This document shows positions 52,094-60,158 of a stretch of 64,000 bases of DNA, piece after piece. The stretch lies in NCBI GenBank assembly GCA_041554195.1, contig JBFFMJ010000005.1:62001-126000 (forward strand), given 5' to 3'. Under the pieces are notes generated by a model. It did no database searches and was not told where the DNA came from. It saw only the letters and a list, made by a program, of their open reading frames with translations. The stretch's first letter is position 1. Every line of letters begins with the position of its first letter. Source of the DNA: JAPHSX01 sp041554195 (lineage in GTDB: Bacteria > Pseudomonadota > Gammaproteobacteria > Thiohalomonadales > Thiohalomonadaceae). A program made the translations under genes and the position numbers.

Positions 52094-52630
52094 TTACTTG
52101 TTACGCTGCTCCATCATGGCACGCTGCTGCTCCATGGCCTTCTTTTGCGCTTCCATCATGGCATTGCGCTGAGCTTCCATCTGCTTCTGCATCTCGGCGT
52201 AGTACTTCTGCTGCTGCTCCATTTGCGCCTTCATCTGCTCTTCGGTAGGTGCTGCCTGCTGAGGGGCGTAGCCGTAAGCAGGGGCGCCGTAACCGTAAGG
52301 AGCGTAGCCGTTGTTGCCATTGAAGCCGTTGTTACCGTTGAAGCCGTTATAGCCATTGTAACCGTTGTAGCCATTACCAGCGCCATTGCCGTAAGCACCG
52401 CCGTTACCGCGTGCGTTGCTGGAGCCGCTCATGCTGAAGTCGAAGGCACCGTCGGTGTTACCGTTGCCGTTGCCCCAACCGTTACCGTTGCCATTGCCCC
52501 AGCCATTACCGTTACCGTTGTTGTAGCCATTGCCGTTGCCCCAACCATTGTTGTTGAAGGGACCCCACCAGGCGTTAGCGGCGGTAGCGGTGAACAGGGC
52601 GGCGGCGGCGAGAATGATTTTTGCTTTCAT
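52094..52630 (-). CDS. Sulfur globule protein
   Basis: The 178-residue protein has a signal peptide (KAKIILAAAALFTATAANA, cleaved after residue 20). The mature chain begins WWGPFNNNGWGNGNGYNNG, with repeats of GNGNGWGN, then FDFSMSGSSNARGNGG, then YNGYNGFNGNNGFNGNNGY. It ends in a Gln/Met-rich coiled coil (residues 129-178). The Gly/Asn/Tyr-rich repeats and the F-x-F/M-S-x-S-G motif are those of the sulfur globule proteins that coat periplasmic S0 globules in purple and colourless sulfur bacteria. The coiled-coil tail is a distinctive addition. ATG 52630 begins the signal peptide. Confidence 0.85.
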   Translation of the reverse strand: MKAKIILAAAALFTATAANAWWGPFNNNGWGNGNGYNNGNGNGWGNGNGNGWGNGNGNTDGAFDFSMSGSSNARGNGGAYGNGAGNGYNGYNGYNGFNGNNGFNGNNGYAPYGYGAPAYGYAPQQAAPTEEQMKAQMEQQQKYYAEMQKQMEAQRNAMMEAQKKAMEQQRAMMEQRNK

Positions 52631-52739
52631 CGTTTGATACTCCACATTGTGTTTAATTAATTTTTTTTTATAACCTGAAACAGTAAGCAGGAGATACGAA
52701 TCAAGCATCGCAACACTCCCCCCGTGTTACTGTATTATG

Positions 52740-52768
52740 AGTTTATTAGTACATTCTAATTTTGTCAA
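52740..52768 (-). promoter_or_regulatory. Promoter for the sulfur globule protein gene
   Basis: On the minus strand a consensus -35 TTGACA (52768-52763) and a -10 TAAACT (52745-52740) have a 17-bp spacer. The leader to ATG 52630 would be about 100 nt, and the inverted AACAC...GTGTT pair near 52711-52727 lies just after the start site and could be an operator. Confidence 0.6.
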
Positions 52769-52914
52769 CCAATGTACCCTACCTATGTACCCAGAAAAAT
52801 AGGTGTAAGTTGTGCAACGGCAGGGGATGACTGCTAGACTGCCGCCGTTTTTAATTTTCGATAGTCCTGCGACTAGGCGGGTAAGTGTAGCTGTTTACAG
52901 ATGAGGAGAGCCTT

Positions 52915-53196
52915 GTGTTTGATACCAATGAATATTTTGACGGTAAGGTAAAGTCCATCGCCTTCAAGGTCGGCGGTGATGCGGCGACCATCGGTGTGAT
53001 GGCGGCGGGTGACTATGAGTTTGGCACCAGCCAGCAGGAGACGATGCAGGTGGTTAGCGGCAAGCTAGTCATCCAGCTGCCCGGTGAGAGCGAGTGGCAG
53101 AGCTTTGGCCCCGGTGAGCAGTTTATTGTTGAGGCAAACCAGAAGTTTGGTGTGAAGGTGGAGGAGGAGAGCTCCTACCTCTGTATTTATCGTTAG
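52915..53196 (+). CDS. ppnP: Pyrimidine/purine nucleoside phosphorylase PpnP (YaiE)
   Basis: The 93-residue cupin-like protein reads FDTNEYFDGKVKSIAFKVGGD, then MAAGDYEFGTSQQETMQVVSGKLVIQLPG and FGPGEQFIVEANQKFGVKV. It is a full-length match to PpnP, which phosphorolyses several nucleosides to bases and ribose-1-phosphate. It starts at GTG 52915 with GAGGAGAG upstream. A terminator follows. Confidence 0.93.
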   Translation: MFDTNEYFDGKVKSIAFKVGGDAATIGVMAAGDYEFGTSQQETMQVVSGKLVIQLPGESEWQSFGPGEQFIVEANQKFGVKVEEESSYLCIYR

Positions 53197-53219
53197 GACT
53201 TTGCGGCGATATATTTAGG

Positions 53220-53244
53220 GAATGGGGCCATGGCCCCATTTTTT
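53220..53244 (+). terminator. Terminator of ppnP
   Basis: The perfect palindrome AATGGGGCCATGGCCCCATT is followed by TTTT. It is 24 bases after the ppnP stop codon. The hairpin has almost no loop in the perfect form, so a few central pairs would open. Confidence 0.7.
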
Positions 53245-53268
53245 ACGCATTGTGTTGATGGAACCCTC

Positions 53269-54486
53269 TTATGCAGAGAGCTGCCTGATGGCCACGGTGC
53301 GCAGACGGTGCAGCTCCTCCCCTACAGCCTTACCAGTAAATCCCTTCTCAACCACCTCACGGGCGTTGATTTGCGCGGCGGCATGGTAGGCGCGGCGCAT
53401 GATCGCCGGTTGCTCGAATACCTTATCCTCAAAGCCGGTGCGTCCCCGCGAGTCGGCCTCGCAGGCGAGCAGGAACTGTTCCAGCCGCTCCGGGCGGCGG
53501 AAGGCATCGAGCCGCTCCAGCAGTTTGAGCAGGGTGGCGGGACGTAGCTCGGCGGCACGATGGTAGTTGAGGTGGTCGCGGGTGACATGTACTGCCAGCT
53601 CACGATAATCCCTGGGGATACGCAGTCGCTCGCACATCGCCTTCACCAGCGGCACGCCGCGGGCTTCGTGCTCGATGTGCTTCGGCCACTCCTCCTCGGG
53701 CGTGGTGCCCTTGCCCAGATCATGCACCAGGGCAGCAAAACGCACGCGGCTGTCGGGGCTTAATCTAGCCGCCTGTTCCAGCACCATCAGGGTGTGGATG
53801 CCACTGTCCTCTTCCGGGTGGTGGTGCCGGGGTTGCGGTACGCCGAACAGGGCCTCCAGCTCGGGGAAGATGCGGGCCAGTGCGCCGCAGTTGCGCAGCA
53901 CCTCAAAGAAGCGTTGTGGAGCGGCCTCACTGAGGGAGCGCTCCAGCTCCTGCCATACCCGTTCGGCGACCAGGGCATCGACCTCGCCACTTGCCACCAT
54001 CCTCTTCATCAGCGCATGAGTGCCGTGGGCCACATGAAAGCCCCATTTTGCATAACGTGCGGCATAGCGGGCGATACGCAGGATGCGTACCGGGTCTTCG
54101 ACAAAGGCGTTGGAGACGTGGCGCAGCCGGCCGTTCTCCAGATCCTCTCGTCCATTGAAGGGGTCGATGATGTTGCCGTCGCTATCCTGCGCCATGGCGT
54201 TAATGGTGAGGTCACGGCGGACGAGATCCTCCTCCAGCGTCACCTCGGGCGAGGCGTGAAATTCAAAGCCGTGATAGCCGGGACCGGTCTTGCGCTCGGT
54301 GCGGGCCAGCGCATACTCCTCCCTGGTCTTTGGGTGGAGGAACACGGGGAAGTCCTTGCCCACCGCTTTATAGCCGAGTGCTTCTATCTGTTGTGGTGTG
54401 GCACCTACTACCACCCAGTCGCGATCCTTGGGCTCAATGCCCAATAAGCTATCGCGTACCGCACCGCCAACCAGATAGATCTCCAC
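53269..54486 (-). CDS. cca: CCA tRNA nucleotidyltransferase (Cca, with HD domain)
   Basis: The 405-residue enzyme adds or repairs the CCA end of tRNA. The class II nucleotidyltransferase head reads YLVGGAVRDSLLGIEPKDRDWVVVG, and RRDLTINAMAQD follows. Further on, ALVHDLGKGTTP carries the HD domain of the multifunctional gammaproteobacterial form, which has phosphohydrolase and phosphodiesterase activity. Length matches that form (about 410 residues). It is on the minus strand downstream of sat, separated from it by a terminator. Confidence 0.95.
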   Translation of the reverse strand: MEIYLVGGAVRDSLLGIEPKDRDWVVVGATPQQIEALGYKAVGKDFPVFLHPKTREEYALARTERKTGPGYHGFEFHASPEVTLEEDLVRRDLTINAMAQDSDGNIIDPFNGREDLENGRLRHVSNAFVEDPVRILRIARYAARYAKWGFHVAHGTHALMKRMVASGEVDALVAERVWQELERSLSEAAPQRFFEVLRNCGALARIFPELEALFGVPQPRHHHPEEDSGIHTLMVLEQAARLSPDSRVRFAALVHDLGKGTTPEEEWPKHIEHEARGVPLVKAMCERLRIPRDYRELAVHVTRDHLNYHRAAELRPATLLKLLERLDAFRRPERLEQFLLACEADSRGRTGFEDKVFEQPAIMRRAYHAAAQINAREVVEKGFTGKAVGEELHRLRTVAIRQLSA

Positions 54487-54571
54487 TCGCTCTTTTCCTC
54501 AAATCGCTCTTTCTCAATGGTGGGGATTATAGCGAGTTGTTCCTGAGTGAGGGGTTATAAATCGCCAGGCA

Positions 54572-54603
54572 TAAAAAAGGACACCCGAAGGTGCCCTCTT
54601 TTG
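54572..54603 (-). terminator. Terminator of sat
   Basis: The stem AGGGCACC / GGTGTCCT with a TTCG-type loop (one mismatch) is followed by TTTTTT on the minus strand. It separates sat from cca. Confidence 0.85.
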
Positions 54604-54619
54604 TTCAGCCGATTAAGGC

Positions 54620-55807
54620 TTATTTGATGCTTTCGTAGTAATCCATCAGGATTTGAGCGACCTCAGGACGGGAGAACTCTTTGGGCGGCGCGATGCCGTT
54701 ACCGAGCATCTCGCGAACCTTGGTGCCAGAGAGCAGCACGAAGTCCTCTTTGGTGTGGTTCTCAGCTTCACGCATCATCATTACCTTGTTGAGTTTCTTC
54801 GAGTAGGCGGTGTGATCCGCTTCGAAGATCTCAATCTCCATGGCACCGGCAGGCACCTTGTCGTGGAAGATGGTCTGCGCATCGAAGGCACCGTAGTAGT
54901 CGCCGACACCGGCGTGGTCACGGCCAACGATGAAGTGGGTGCAGCCCATGTTCTGGCGGAAGTAGGCGTGCAGTACCGCCTCACGGGGACCGGCGTAGAG
55001 CATGTCGAAGCCGTAACCGGTAACCATCGCGCTGTTGGGTGGGAAGTAGAGCTCGACCATCTTGCGGATGGCGGCGTCACGAACCGGGGCAGGGATATCG
55101 CCGGCCTTCAGCTTGCCCAGCAGCATGTGGATCACCAGGCCGTCACAGCCGAGACGATCCATGGCCATGTGGCACAGCTCTTCGTGGGCCAGGTGCATCG
55201 GGTTACGGGTCTGGAAGGCAACGACCTTCTTCCAGCCGCGCTCGGCGATCTCGTTACGGATCTCAACCGCGGTGCGGAAGGTATCGGGGAAGTCATCCTG
55301 GAAGTAGCTGAAGTGCAGCACCTGGATGTCACCGGAGATAGCGGTACGGCCCTGGCTGTTGAAGGCGGCCACACCGGGGTGCTCGCCGTCGTCGGTGCCG
55401 TAGACCTCCTGGGTCATGGTGGCCATCTGCTCGTCAGAGACGGTCTCGATGGCCGCAACATCCATGATGGCGAGAACGGGGTTACCGTCCATGTTGGGGT
55501 CGCGCAGGGCGATACGCTTGGCACCGGCAACGGCGTCGGCGCTCTCTACCAGGCACAGTACCGGTACCGGGAAGAACGAACCATCGGATAGGGTCATTGT
55601 GGTAGCGGCGCCCATGGCGTCGGCCACGTTCATGAAGCCCTTCAGCGGGTTGAAGTAACCACCTCCCATCATTACCGCGTTACCGGCGGCCTGTGAGCTG
55701 ATGGTGACGGAGGGCAGGGTCTCCGCCTCTTTCATCAGCGCGTGGTGCTTTTCGCTGTCGTAGACAAATAGCGGATTGAGTTCATCGGAACCGATTGGCT
55801 TGATCAT
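54620..55807 (-). CDS. sat: Dissimilatory sulfate adenylyltransferase (ATP sulfurylase)
   Basis: The 395-residue enzyme is the single-chain dissimilatory type. In sulfur oxidisers it runs in reverse, converting adenylylsulfate and pyrophosphate to ATP and sulfate. The active-site text is clear: FQTRNPMHLAHEELCHMA, with the QxRNP motif, and VGRDHAGVGDYYGAFDAQ. The start IKPIGSDELNPLFVYD matches the Allochromatium-type enzyme. ATG 55807 is preferred over ATG 55813 because the AAGGAG ribosome binding site sits eight bases upstream of it. It pairs functionally with the aprB gene 8 kb away. Confidence 0.97.
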   Translation of the reverse strand: MIKPIGSDELNPLFVYDSEKHHALMKEAETLPSVTISSQAAGNAVMMGGGYFNPLKGFMNVADAMGAATTMTLSDGSFFPVPVLCLVESADAVAGAKRIALRDPNMDGNPVLAIMDVAAIETVSDEQMATMTQEVYGTDDGEHPGVAAFNSQGRTAISGDIQVLHFSYFQDDFPDTFRTAVEIRNEIAERGWKKVVAFQTRNPMHLAHEELCHMAMDRLGCDGLVIHMLLGKLKAGDIPAPVRDAAIRKMVELYFPPNSAMVTGYGFDMLYAGPREAVLHAYFRQNMGCTHFIVGRDHAGVGDYYGAFDAQTIFHDKVPAGAMEIEIFEADHTAYSKKLNKVMMMREAENHTKEDFVLLSGTKVREMLGNGIAPPKEFSRPEVAQILMDYYESIK

Positions 55808-56029
55808 CGACATGACTCCTTCATCTTTAATTAAAAGTGTTTTTATATTCCGGCAAGTCAGACGGGCCGGGACGGTAAATTCTTGGACGAGCCACTATAC
55901 AACACCCATTTTGAGTGGGGTAATAGGAGGCTTGGATGGGGGTATAAACAAATTCCCGCGATGGGTGAGCGCTTGCAGCTGGGATGTGATTTTGCTCTGA
56001 TGAGAAGACAGTAACAGGAGAGCGGCGGG

Positions 56030-56959
56030 ATGGAGAATATTATTCAGGTGGATAACCTGAGCTACGAGTACCCCGGCAAGCGTGCCTTGCAGGGGGTGAG
56101 TTTTGCCATTCCCAGTGCCAGCGTCACCGCGCTGGTCGGCCCCAATGGCGCGGGCAAGACAACCCTGCTGCGCTGCCTGGCCGCCCTGCAGCCCCCCTAT
56201 TCGGGCACGGTGCAGGTGGCCGGACGCGATACCGCCGAGTACCCGCGTGAGGTGCATGCGCAGGTGGGCTATCTCTCCGACTTCTTCGGTCTTTATGAGG
56301 CGCTGAGCGTGGAGCAGTGCCTGTGGCATGCCGCGGCGATGCACGGTCTGGCTGCCAATAAGGTCAAGGGGACCGCCTCGCGGGTGTTGCAGCGCCTGGG
56401 ACTCGAAAACTATGCCAGGGTAAAGGCCGGTGCCCTGTCGCGGGGGCTGCGACAGCGTCTGGCGATCGCCCAGGCGATCGTTCATCAATCCCGTGTGGTG
56501 CTGCTGGATGAACCCGCCTCTGGCCTCGACCCCGAGGCGCGCGCCTCGCTGGCGGAGTTGATCTGCGAGCTGCGCGATGGCGGCATGACCCTGATCGTCT
56601 CCTCCCACATCCTCTCCGAACTGGAGGCCTACTCCACCCACATGATGATCATTAAGGAGGGACGCATGACGGCGCACCGTCTGCTGGGTGATGAGCACCA
56701 GCCGGTGCGACGGCTGCGACTGCGTTTTGCCGCGTTGGATGACGGCTTACGTAATCGTCTCGCCGGGCTGCCGGCGATGGCTACTCCCCGCTTTAGCGGT
56801 AATGAGGTGAGCTTTGATTTTGGCGGCGGCGATGCTGAGCAGAGCGCGCTGTTATCGCAACTGGTGGGGGAGGGGCTGCCGCTGCTGGAGTTCGCGGTTG
56901 ACCGGGTGAGTATGGAGCGGGCCTACCTGCAGGATGCGGAGGTGAGCCATGAATCCTGA
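56030..56959 (+). CDS. ABC transporter ATP-binding subunit
   Basis: The 309-residue ATPase has Walker A GPNGAGKTTLLRCL, a degenerate signature (LSRGLRQRLAIAQA in place of LSGGQ), Walker B VVLLDEPASGLDPEA and the switch-region SSHILSELEAY. A C-terminal part of about 90 residues follows. It starts at ATG 56030 with AGGAGAGCGGCGGG upstream. The permease follows with an 11-base overlap. The family resembles bacitracin/CcmA/NatA exporters; the substrate is unknown. Confidence 0.9.
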   Translation: MENIIQVDNLSYEYPGKRALQGVSFAIPSASVTALVGPNGAGKTTLLRCLAALQPPYSGTVQVAGRDTAEYPREVHAQVGYLSDFFGLYEALSVEQCLWHAAAMHGLAANKVKGTASRVLQRLGLENYARVKAGALSRGLRQRLAIAQAIVHQSRVVLLDEPASGLDPEARASLAELICELRDGGMTLIVSSHILSELEAYSTHMMIIKEGRMTAHRLLGDEHQPVRRLRLRFAALDDGLRNRLAGLPAMATPRFSGNEVSFDFGGGDAEQSALLSQLVGEGLPLLEFAVDRVSMERAYLQDAEVSHES

Positions 56960-58262
56960 GTTTAAACGTTACCTCTGGCTGGAGTTGACCGTGGCGCGGC
57001 TGGTTGTGATGCCGCTGCTGCTCGGCATGTTGTTTTTTATTATCGTTAAGGCCGATAACGGTGATGCCAGCGGTTACTTTGCCCTGGTGGCTTTTGTCAT
57101 TCTGGTGGTGGCCTGGGGTGGCAAACTCAGTGCCGACAGCATTATTGATGAGGTGAGCGCACACACCTGGGACAACCAGCGCATGTCCTCACTGCCGCCG
57201 TGGCAGATGGTGTGGGGCAAGCTTTTCGGCAGCTCGGTGTTTGCCTGGTACGGCGGCCTGTTCTGTCTGGCGATGTATCTGCTCGGTAACCTTGGGCGGA
57301 TGCCGCTGTCGCTATTAGTGACGCTGGCCGTAGTAGTGGTGCTAGTGGCAATCACCTTTCAGGCGATGGGACTTATCTCGGGCCTGATGTCGATGCGCGC
57401 CAACCAGCGCAACCGCAATATGGGTCTGCTGATCCTGCTGGTGCTGGTGTTTGGTTCACTGATCATGCCGCAGCTCGCCGGGGATGAGATGCACCTCTAC
57501 AACAGTAGACGCTGGCACGGTCTGGAAATGAGCCAGCTCGATTTTATTTTATACAGTGCTGTAAGCTGGTGCGGCTGGGTGCTGTTCGGTGCTTACCGCA
57601 TGATGCGGAGCGAAATGCAGTACCGCAACGGCCCGTTCACCTGGCTGCTGTTTCTGCTCTGGATCACGGTCTACTTCAGTGGTCTGGTCGATGGCGACAC
57701 GGCAACCAGAACCGAGCGGAGCATGCAGCTGGCGGTGATGTTTTCCGGTATTTCGCTGATTGCCTACATCCTCTTATTGAGCGAACGGATGAACCTCATT
57801 GAGCTGCGCAAACTGCTCTATCAACGCTCTGAAAAAGATGGTGGGTTTTATCTTGATTTGATTCCACTGTGGCTACTGACACTCGCCTTTGTAGTCATAC
57901 TTACCTTGGCCGCAGTGGTAATACTCAGCGGCGATCAGAGTCTGATACCGGGCAAGCTGGCCGCACCGATTGCGCTCTGTTTTATCCTGCGCGATGCGGC
58001 AGCGACCCTGATGTTGCGGCTCTCACCCACCAACCGGCGTGGCGCGCTGGCAGCCTTAATCTATCTGGCAGTGGTCTATTACATCGCCAATGCGATTATC
58101 GATGTGACTGCCAATGGTGGATTTGTCGCAGCCCTGTTTTTGCCAAATCTGAATGGGGATTGGCTAAACGGCCTACTACCCGCACTCATCGGTGCCGTGG
58201 CAATGATCACACTGGCAGGCTGGCGACTCTACCGGCCTCTGTTGGCGAGACCGTCAACATAG
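56949..58262 (+). CDS. ABC transporter permease subunit
   Basis: The 437-residue protein has roughly ten hydrophobic helices and no other domain. It overlaps the ATPase gene by 11 bases and is certainly its partner. It is longer than most ABC-2 permeases (250-300 residues), and looks like a permease of the ABC-2 class with extra helices. The pair lies between sat and the soe genes but there is no evidence it carries a sulfur compound. A bidirectional terminator follows. Confidence 0.85.
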   Translation: MNPEFKRYLWLELTVARLVVMPLLLGMLFFIIVKADNGDASGYFALVAFVILVVAWGGKLSADSIIDEVSAHTWDNQRMSSLPPWQMVWGKLFGSSVFAWYGGLFCLAMYLLGNLGRMPLSLLVTLAVVVVLVAITFQAMGLISGLMSMRANQRNRNMGLLILLVLVFGSLIMPQLAGDEMHLYNSRRWHGLEMSQLDFILYSAVSWCGWVLFGAYRMMRSEMQYRNGPFTWLLFLLWITVYFSGLVDGDTATRTERSMQLAVMFSGISLIAYILLLSERMNLIELRKLLYQRSEKDGGFYLDLIPLWLLTLAFVVILTLAAVVILSGDQSLIPGKLAAPIALCFILRDAAATLMLRLSPTNRRGALAALIYLAVVYYIANAIIDVTANGGFVAALFLPNLNGDWLNGLLPALIGAVAMITLAGWRLYRPLLARPST

Positions 58263-58336
58263 AAAAGGATAAAAGCCAATGCATCGAATACGATGTGGAG
58301 AAAAGTGTGCAACTGTCACATAGTCGCTATCGCAAA

Positions 58337-58369
58337 TAAAAAAGGGCACCCTCAAGGTGCCCTTTTTTG
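58337..58369. terminator. Bidirectional terminator between the ABC permease and soeC
   Basis: The stem AAGGGCACC / GGTGCCCTT with a CTCA-type loop is flanked by A and T runs. It ends both the ABC operon (plus) and the soe operon (minus). Confidence 0.9.
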
Positions 58370-58388
58370 TACTCGGTATCGACCGAAC

Positions 58389-59369
58389 CTAAACCGTCTG
58401 GTAGTAGAGATTCTGCGGATGATTCGCCTGGGCGAAAAAGAACCAGCGCTCAAATAACAGACCAACGTACTGAATAATGAAGGCCATCACCAGCACTCCC
58501 TTGCTGCCATCCATACCAGCCCACAACAGCAGCAGCGGCAGCGGGAACACCAGTACCAGGAATATCCACTTAATGGACTTGAGGAAGGCGGCGGTCTTGC
58601 CGTGGAAGTACTCGCGGGTGTTGAACGAGCCGCCCATCATGCCCATCGCTTTCTGCTGGATGGTGTTGTGGCGCACGCCGATGGCGGTCTGCATGGTCGA
58701 CTTGTACTTAATGCGACTGTTGCGGAACAGCGAGGCTGCACGGCTGGCCAGACCGAGCAGGGTGATGATCATCGCCCAGCCTGCGTAGAAGCCGACCAGC
58801 TCCGGTGCGGCGTAGGCGGCATAGGCGGCAGCCAGGGTGAAGCCCGAGGCGCCGCCGAGCAGGATGTAGTTGCTGACGGTGAGCACACAGGCCCACTCCT
58901 GCAGGAACTTCACGCTGGCGTAGATCATCGCGGTGCAGATGAACAGGGCGAACACCACGGCGGTGGTGACACCGCCAAGTACCAGGGTCAGCTGACCGGT
59001 GGTCTCGGCGCTACCAAAGATATCCGCATCCCAATCGAAGTAGTGGAACACCAGGTAGAGGAACATCAGACCCATGGTGGCGGGCAGGGCGATAAGCTCC
59101 CGTGACAGCCATGAGGTGCGCCAGTTGGTGGCGCCGCGCCAGGCACGGGTGATGAAAAAGCTGGGCTTGCCGAGGTGGAATACCGCGGCGACCAGACCGC
59201 CGACCATAAACAGCATGGCTAACAGGGTACCGGTGACGTAAAAGCCACTCTCCTGTGCGGGTAGCAGGTTGACCGCCGAGTAGCTCTGCTCGGTGAACAG
59301 TGCCAGGAACAGTCCCTGACCCACCCCGATAAGGGTGGTAAGAAAGATTACAGAAAATGCCGGATGCAT
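58389..59369 (-). CDS. soeC: Sulfite dehydrogenase membrane anchor subunit SoeC
   Basis: The 326-residue protein has about eight hydrophobic helices and the DmsC/NarC-type start HPAFSVIFLTTLIGVGQGLFLALF. It anchors the SoeAB complex to the cytoplasmic side of the inner membrane and delivers electrons to the quinone pool. It follows soeB by 60 bases on the same strand. The family call rests on its position after SoeAB, its size and its DMSO-reductase-anchor likeness. Confidence 0.92.
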   Translation of the reverse strand: MHPAFSVIFLTTLIGVGQGLFLALFTEQSYSAVNLLPAQESGFYVTGTLLAMLFMVGGLVAAVFHLGKPSFFITRAWRGATNWRTSWLSRELIALPATMGLMFLYLVFHYFDWDADIFGSAETTGQLTLVLGGVTTAVVFALFICTAMIYASVKFLQEWACVLTVSNYILLGGASGFTLAAAYAAYAAPELVGFYAGWAMIITLLGLASRAASLFRNSRIKYKSTMQTAIGVRHNTIQQKAMGMMGGSFNTREYFHGKTAAFLKSIKWIFLVLVFPLPLLLLWAGMDGSKGVLVMAFIIQYVGLLFERWFFFAQANHPQNLYYQTV

Positions 59370-59429
59370 CGTAATAACTCCAAATTAAAGTTCGGGGCGG
59401 GGGCTGTGTAGCTCCGCGCCCGTGTTCAA

Positions 59430-60158
59430 TTACATCAACCAGTCGTCCAGCGAGATGTTCTTGCTGGTCTCGTGACGGATATCCTCTTTCTTCAGCGGAT
59501 TATCCACACGTTTCAGCTCATCCTCGTGGATATTGAGACGGGTCTTGCGGCGCGGCAAATAGTGGTTGGAAGGCTTGGTGCCCCACTCGGGCATCAGCTG
59601 ATAACCGCCGTTCTCGCGAATGGTGACAGAGACTTCAGACTCGGAGTCGTGCACATCGCCGAACAGTCGCGCCGAGGTGGGGCAGGCCAGCACACAGGCG
59701 GGCTTGCGGTCAGTCTCGGGCAGCGACTCATCGTAGATGCGATCCACGCAGAGGGTGCACTTCTTCATCACCTTCTGCTGCTCGTCCAGCTCGCGGGCGC
59801 CGTAGGGGCAGGACCAGGAGCAGTACTTGCAGCCGATGCATTTGTCGTAGTCCACCAGCACGATGCCGTCTTCCTCGCGCTTGTAGCTGGCGCCGGTAGG
59901 GCAGACGGGAACGCACGGGGCGTCCTCGCAGTGCAGGCAGCTCTTCGGGAAGTGCAGCGTCTCGGTGGCCGGGAATTCGCCGATCTCGTAGGTCTGCACA
60001 CGGTTAAAGAAGGTACCGGTGGGATCCTTGGTGAACGGGTTGTCATCAAACATCGGACCTGCTGAGCCGGAGGTGTTCCATTGCTTACAGGAGGTGACGC
60101 AGGCGTGGCAGCCGACGCACACATTCAGGTCGATAACGAGTGCTAACTGGGTCATCAA
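59430..60158 (-). CDS. soeB: Sulfite dehydrogenase iron-sulfur subunit SoeB
   Basis: The 242-residue protein carries four [4Fe-4S] cysteine sets: CVGCHACVTSCKQWN, CLHCEDAPCVPVCPTG, CIGCKYCSWSCPYG, and CTLCVDR with CVLACPTSA. This is the DmsB/NrfC architecture. The clusters link the molybdenum site of SoeA to SoeC. The ATG overlaps the soeA stop codon (ATGA), so the two subunits are translationally coupled. There is no signal peptide, matching a cytoplasm-facing complex. Confidence 0.95.
   Translation of the reverse strand: MMTQLALVIDLNVCVGCHACVTSCKQWNTSGSAGPMFDDNPFTKDPTGTFFNRVQTYEIGEFPATETLHFPKSCLHCEDAPCVPVCPTGASYKREEDGIVLVDYDKCIGCKYCSWSCPYGARELDEQQKVMKKCTLCVDRIYDESLPETDRKPACVLACPTSARLFGDVHDSESEVSVTIRENGGYQLMPEWGTKPSNHYLPRRKTRLNIHEDELKRVDNPLKKEDIRHETSKNISLDDWLM

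Noticed and set aside
52280..52560. Tandem repeats resembling a CRISPR or satellite array
   Set aside because: The repeats are the in-frame Gly/Asn/Tyr codons of the sulfur globule protein, not separate spacers and repeats.
53794..54447. Open frame opposite cca
   Set aside because: It lies wholly within cca on the other strand, with no ribosome binding site and no recognisable domain.
54653..55591. 312-codon open frame opposite sat
   Set aside because: It is a shadow of the sat coding strand; the Val/Gly/His-rich product has no family features.
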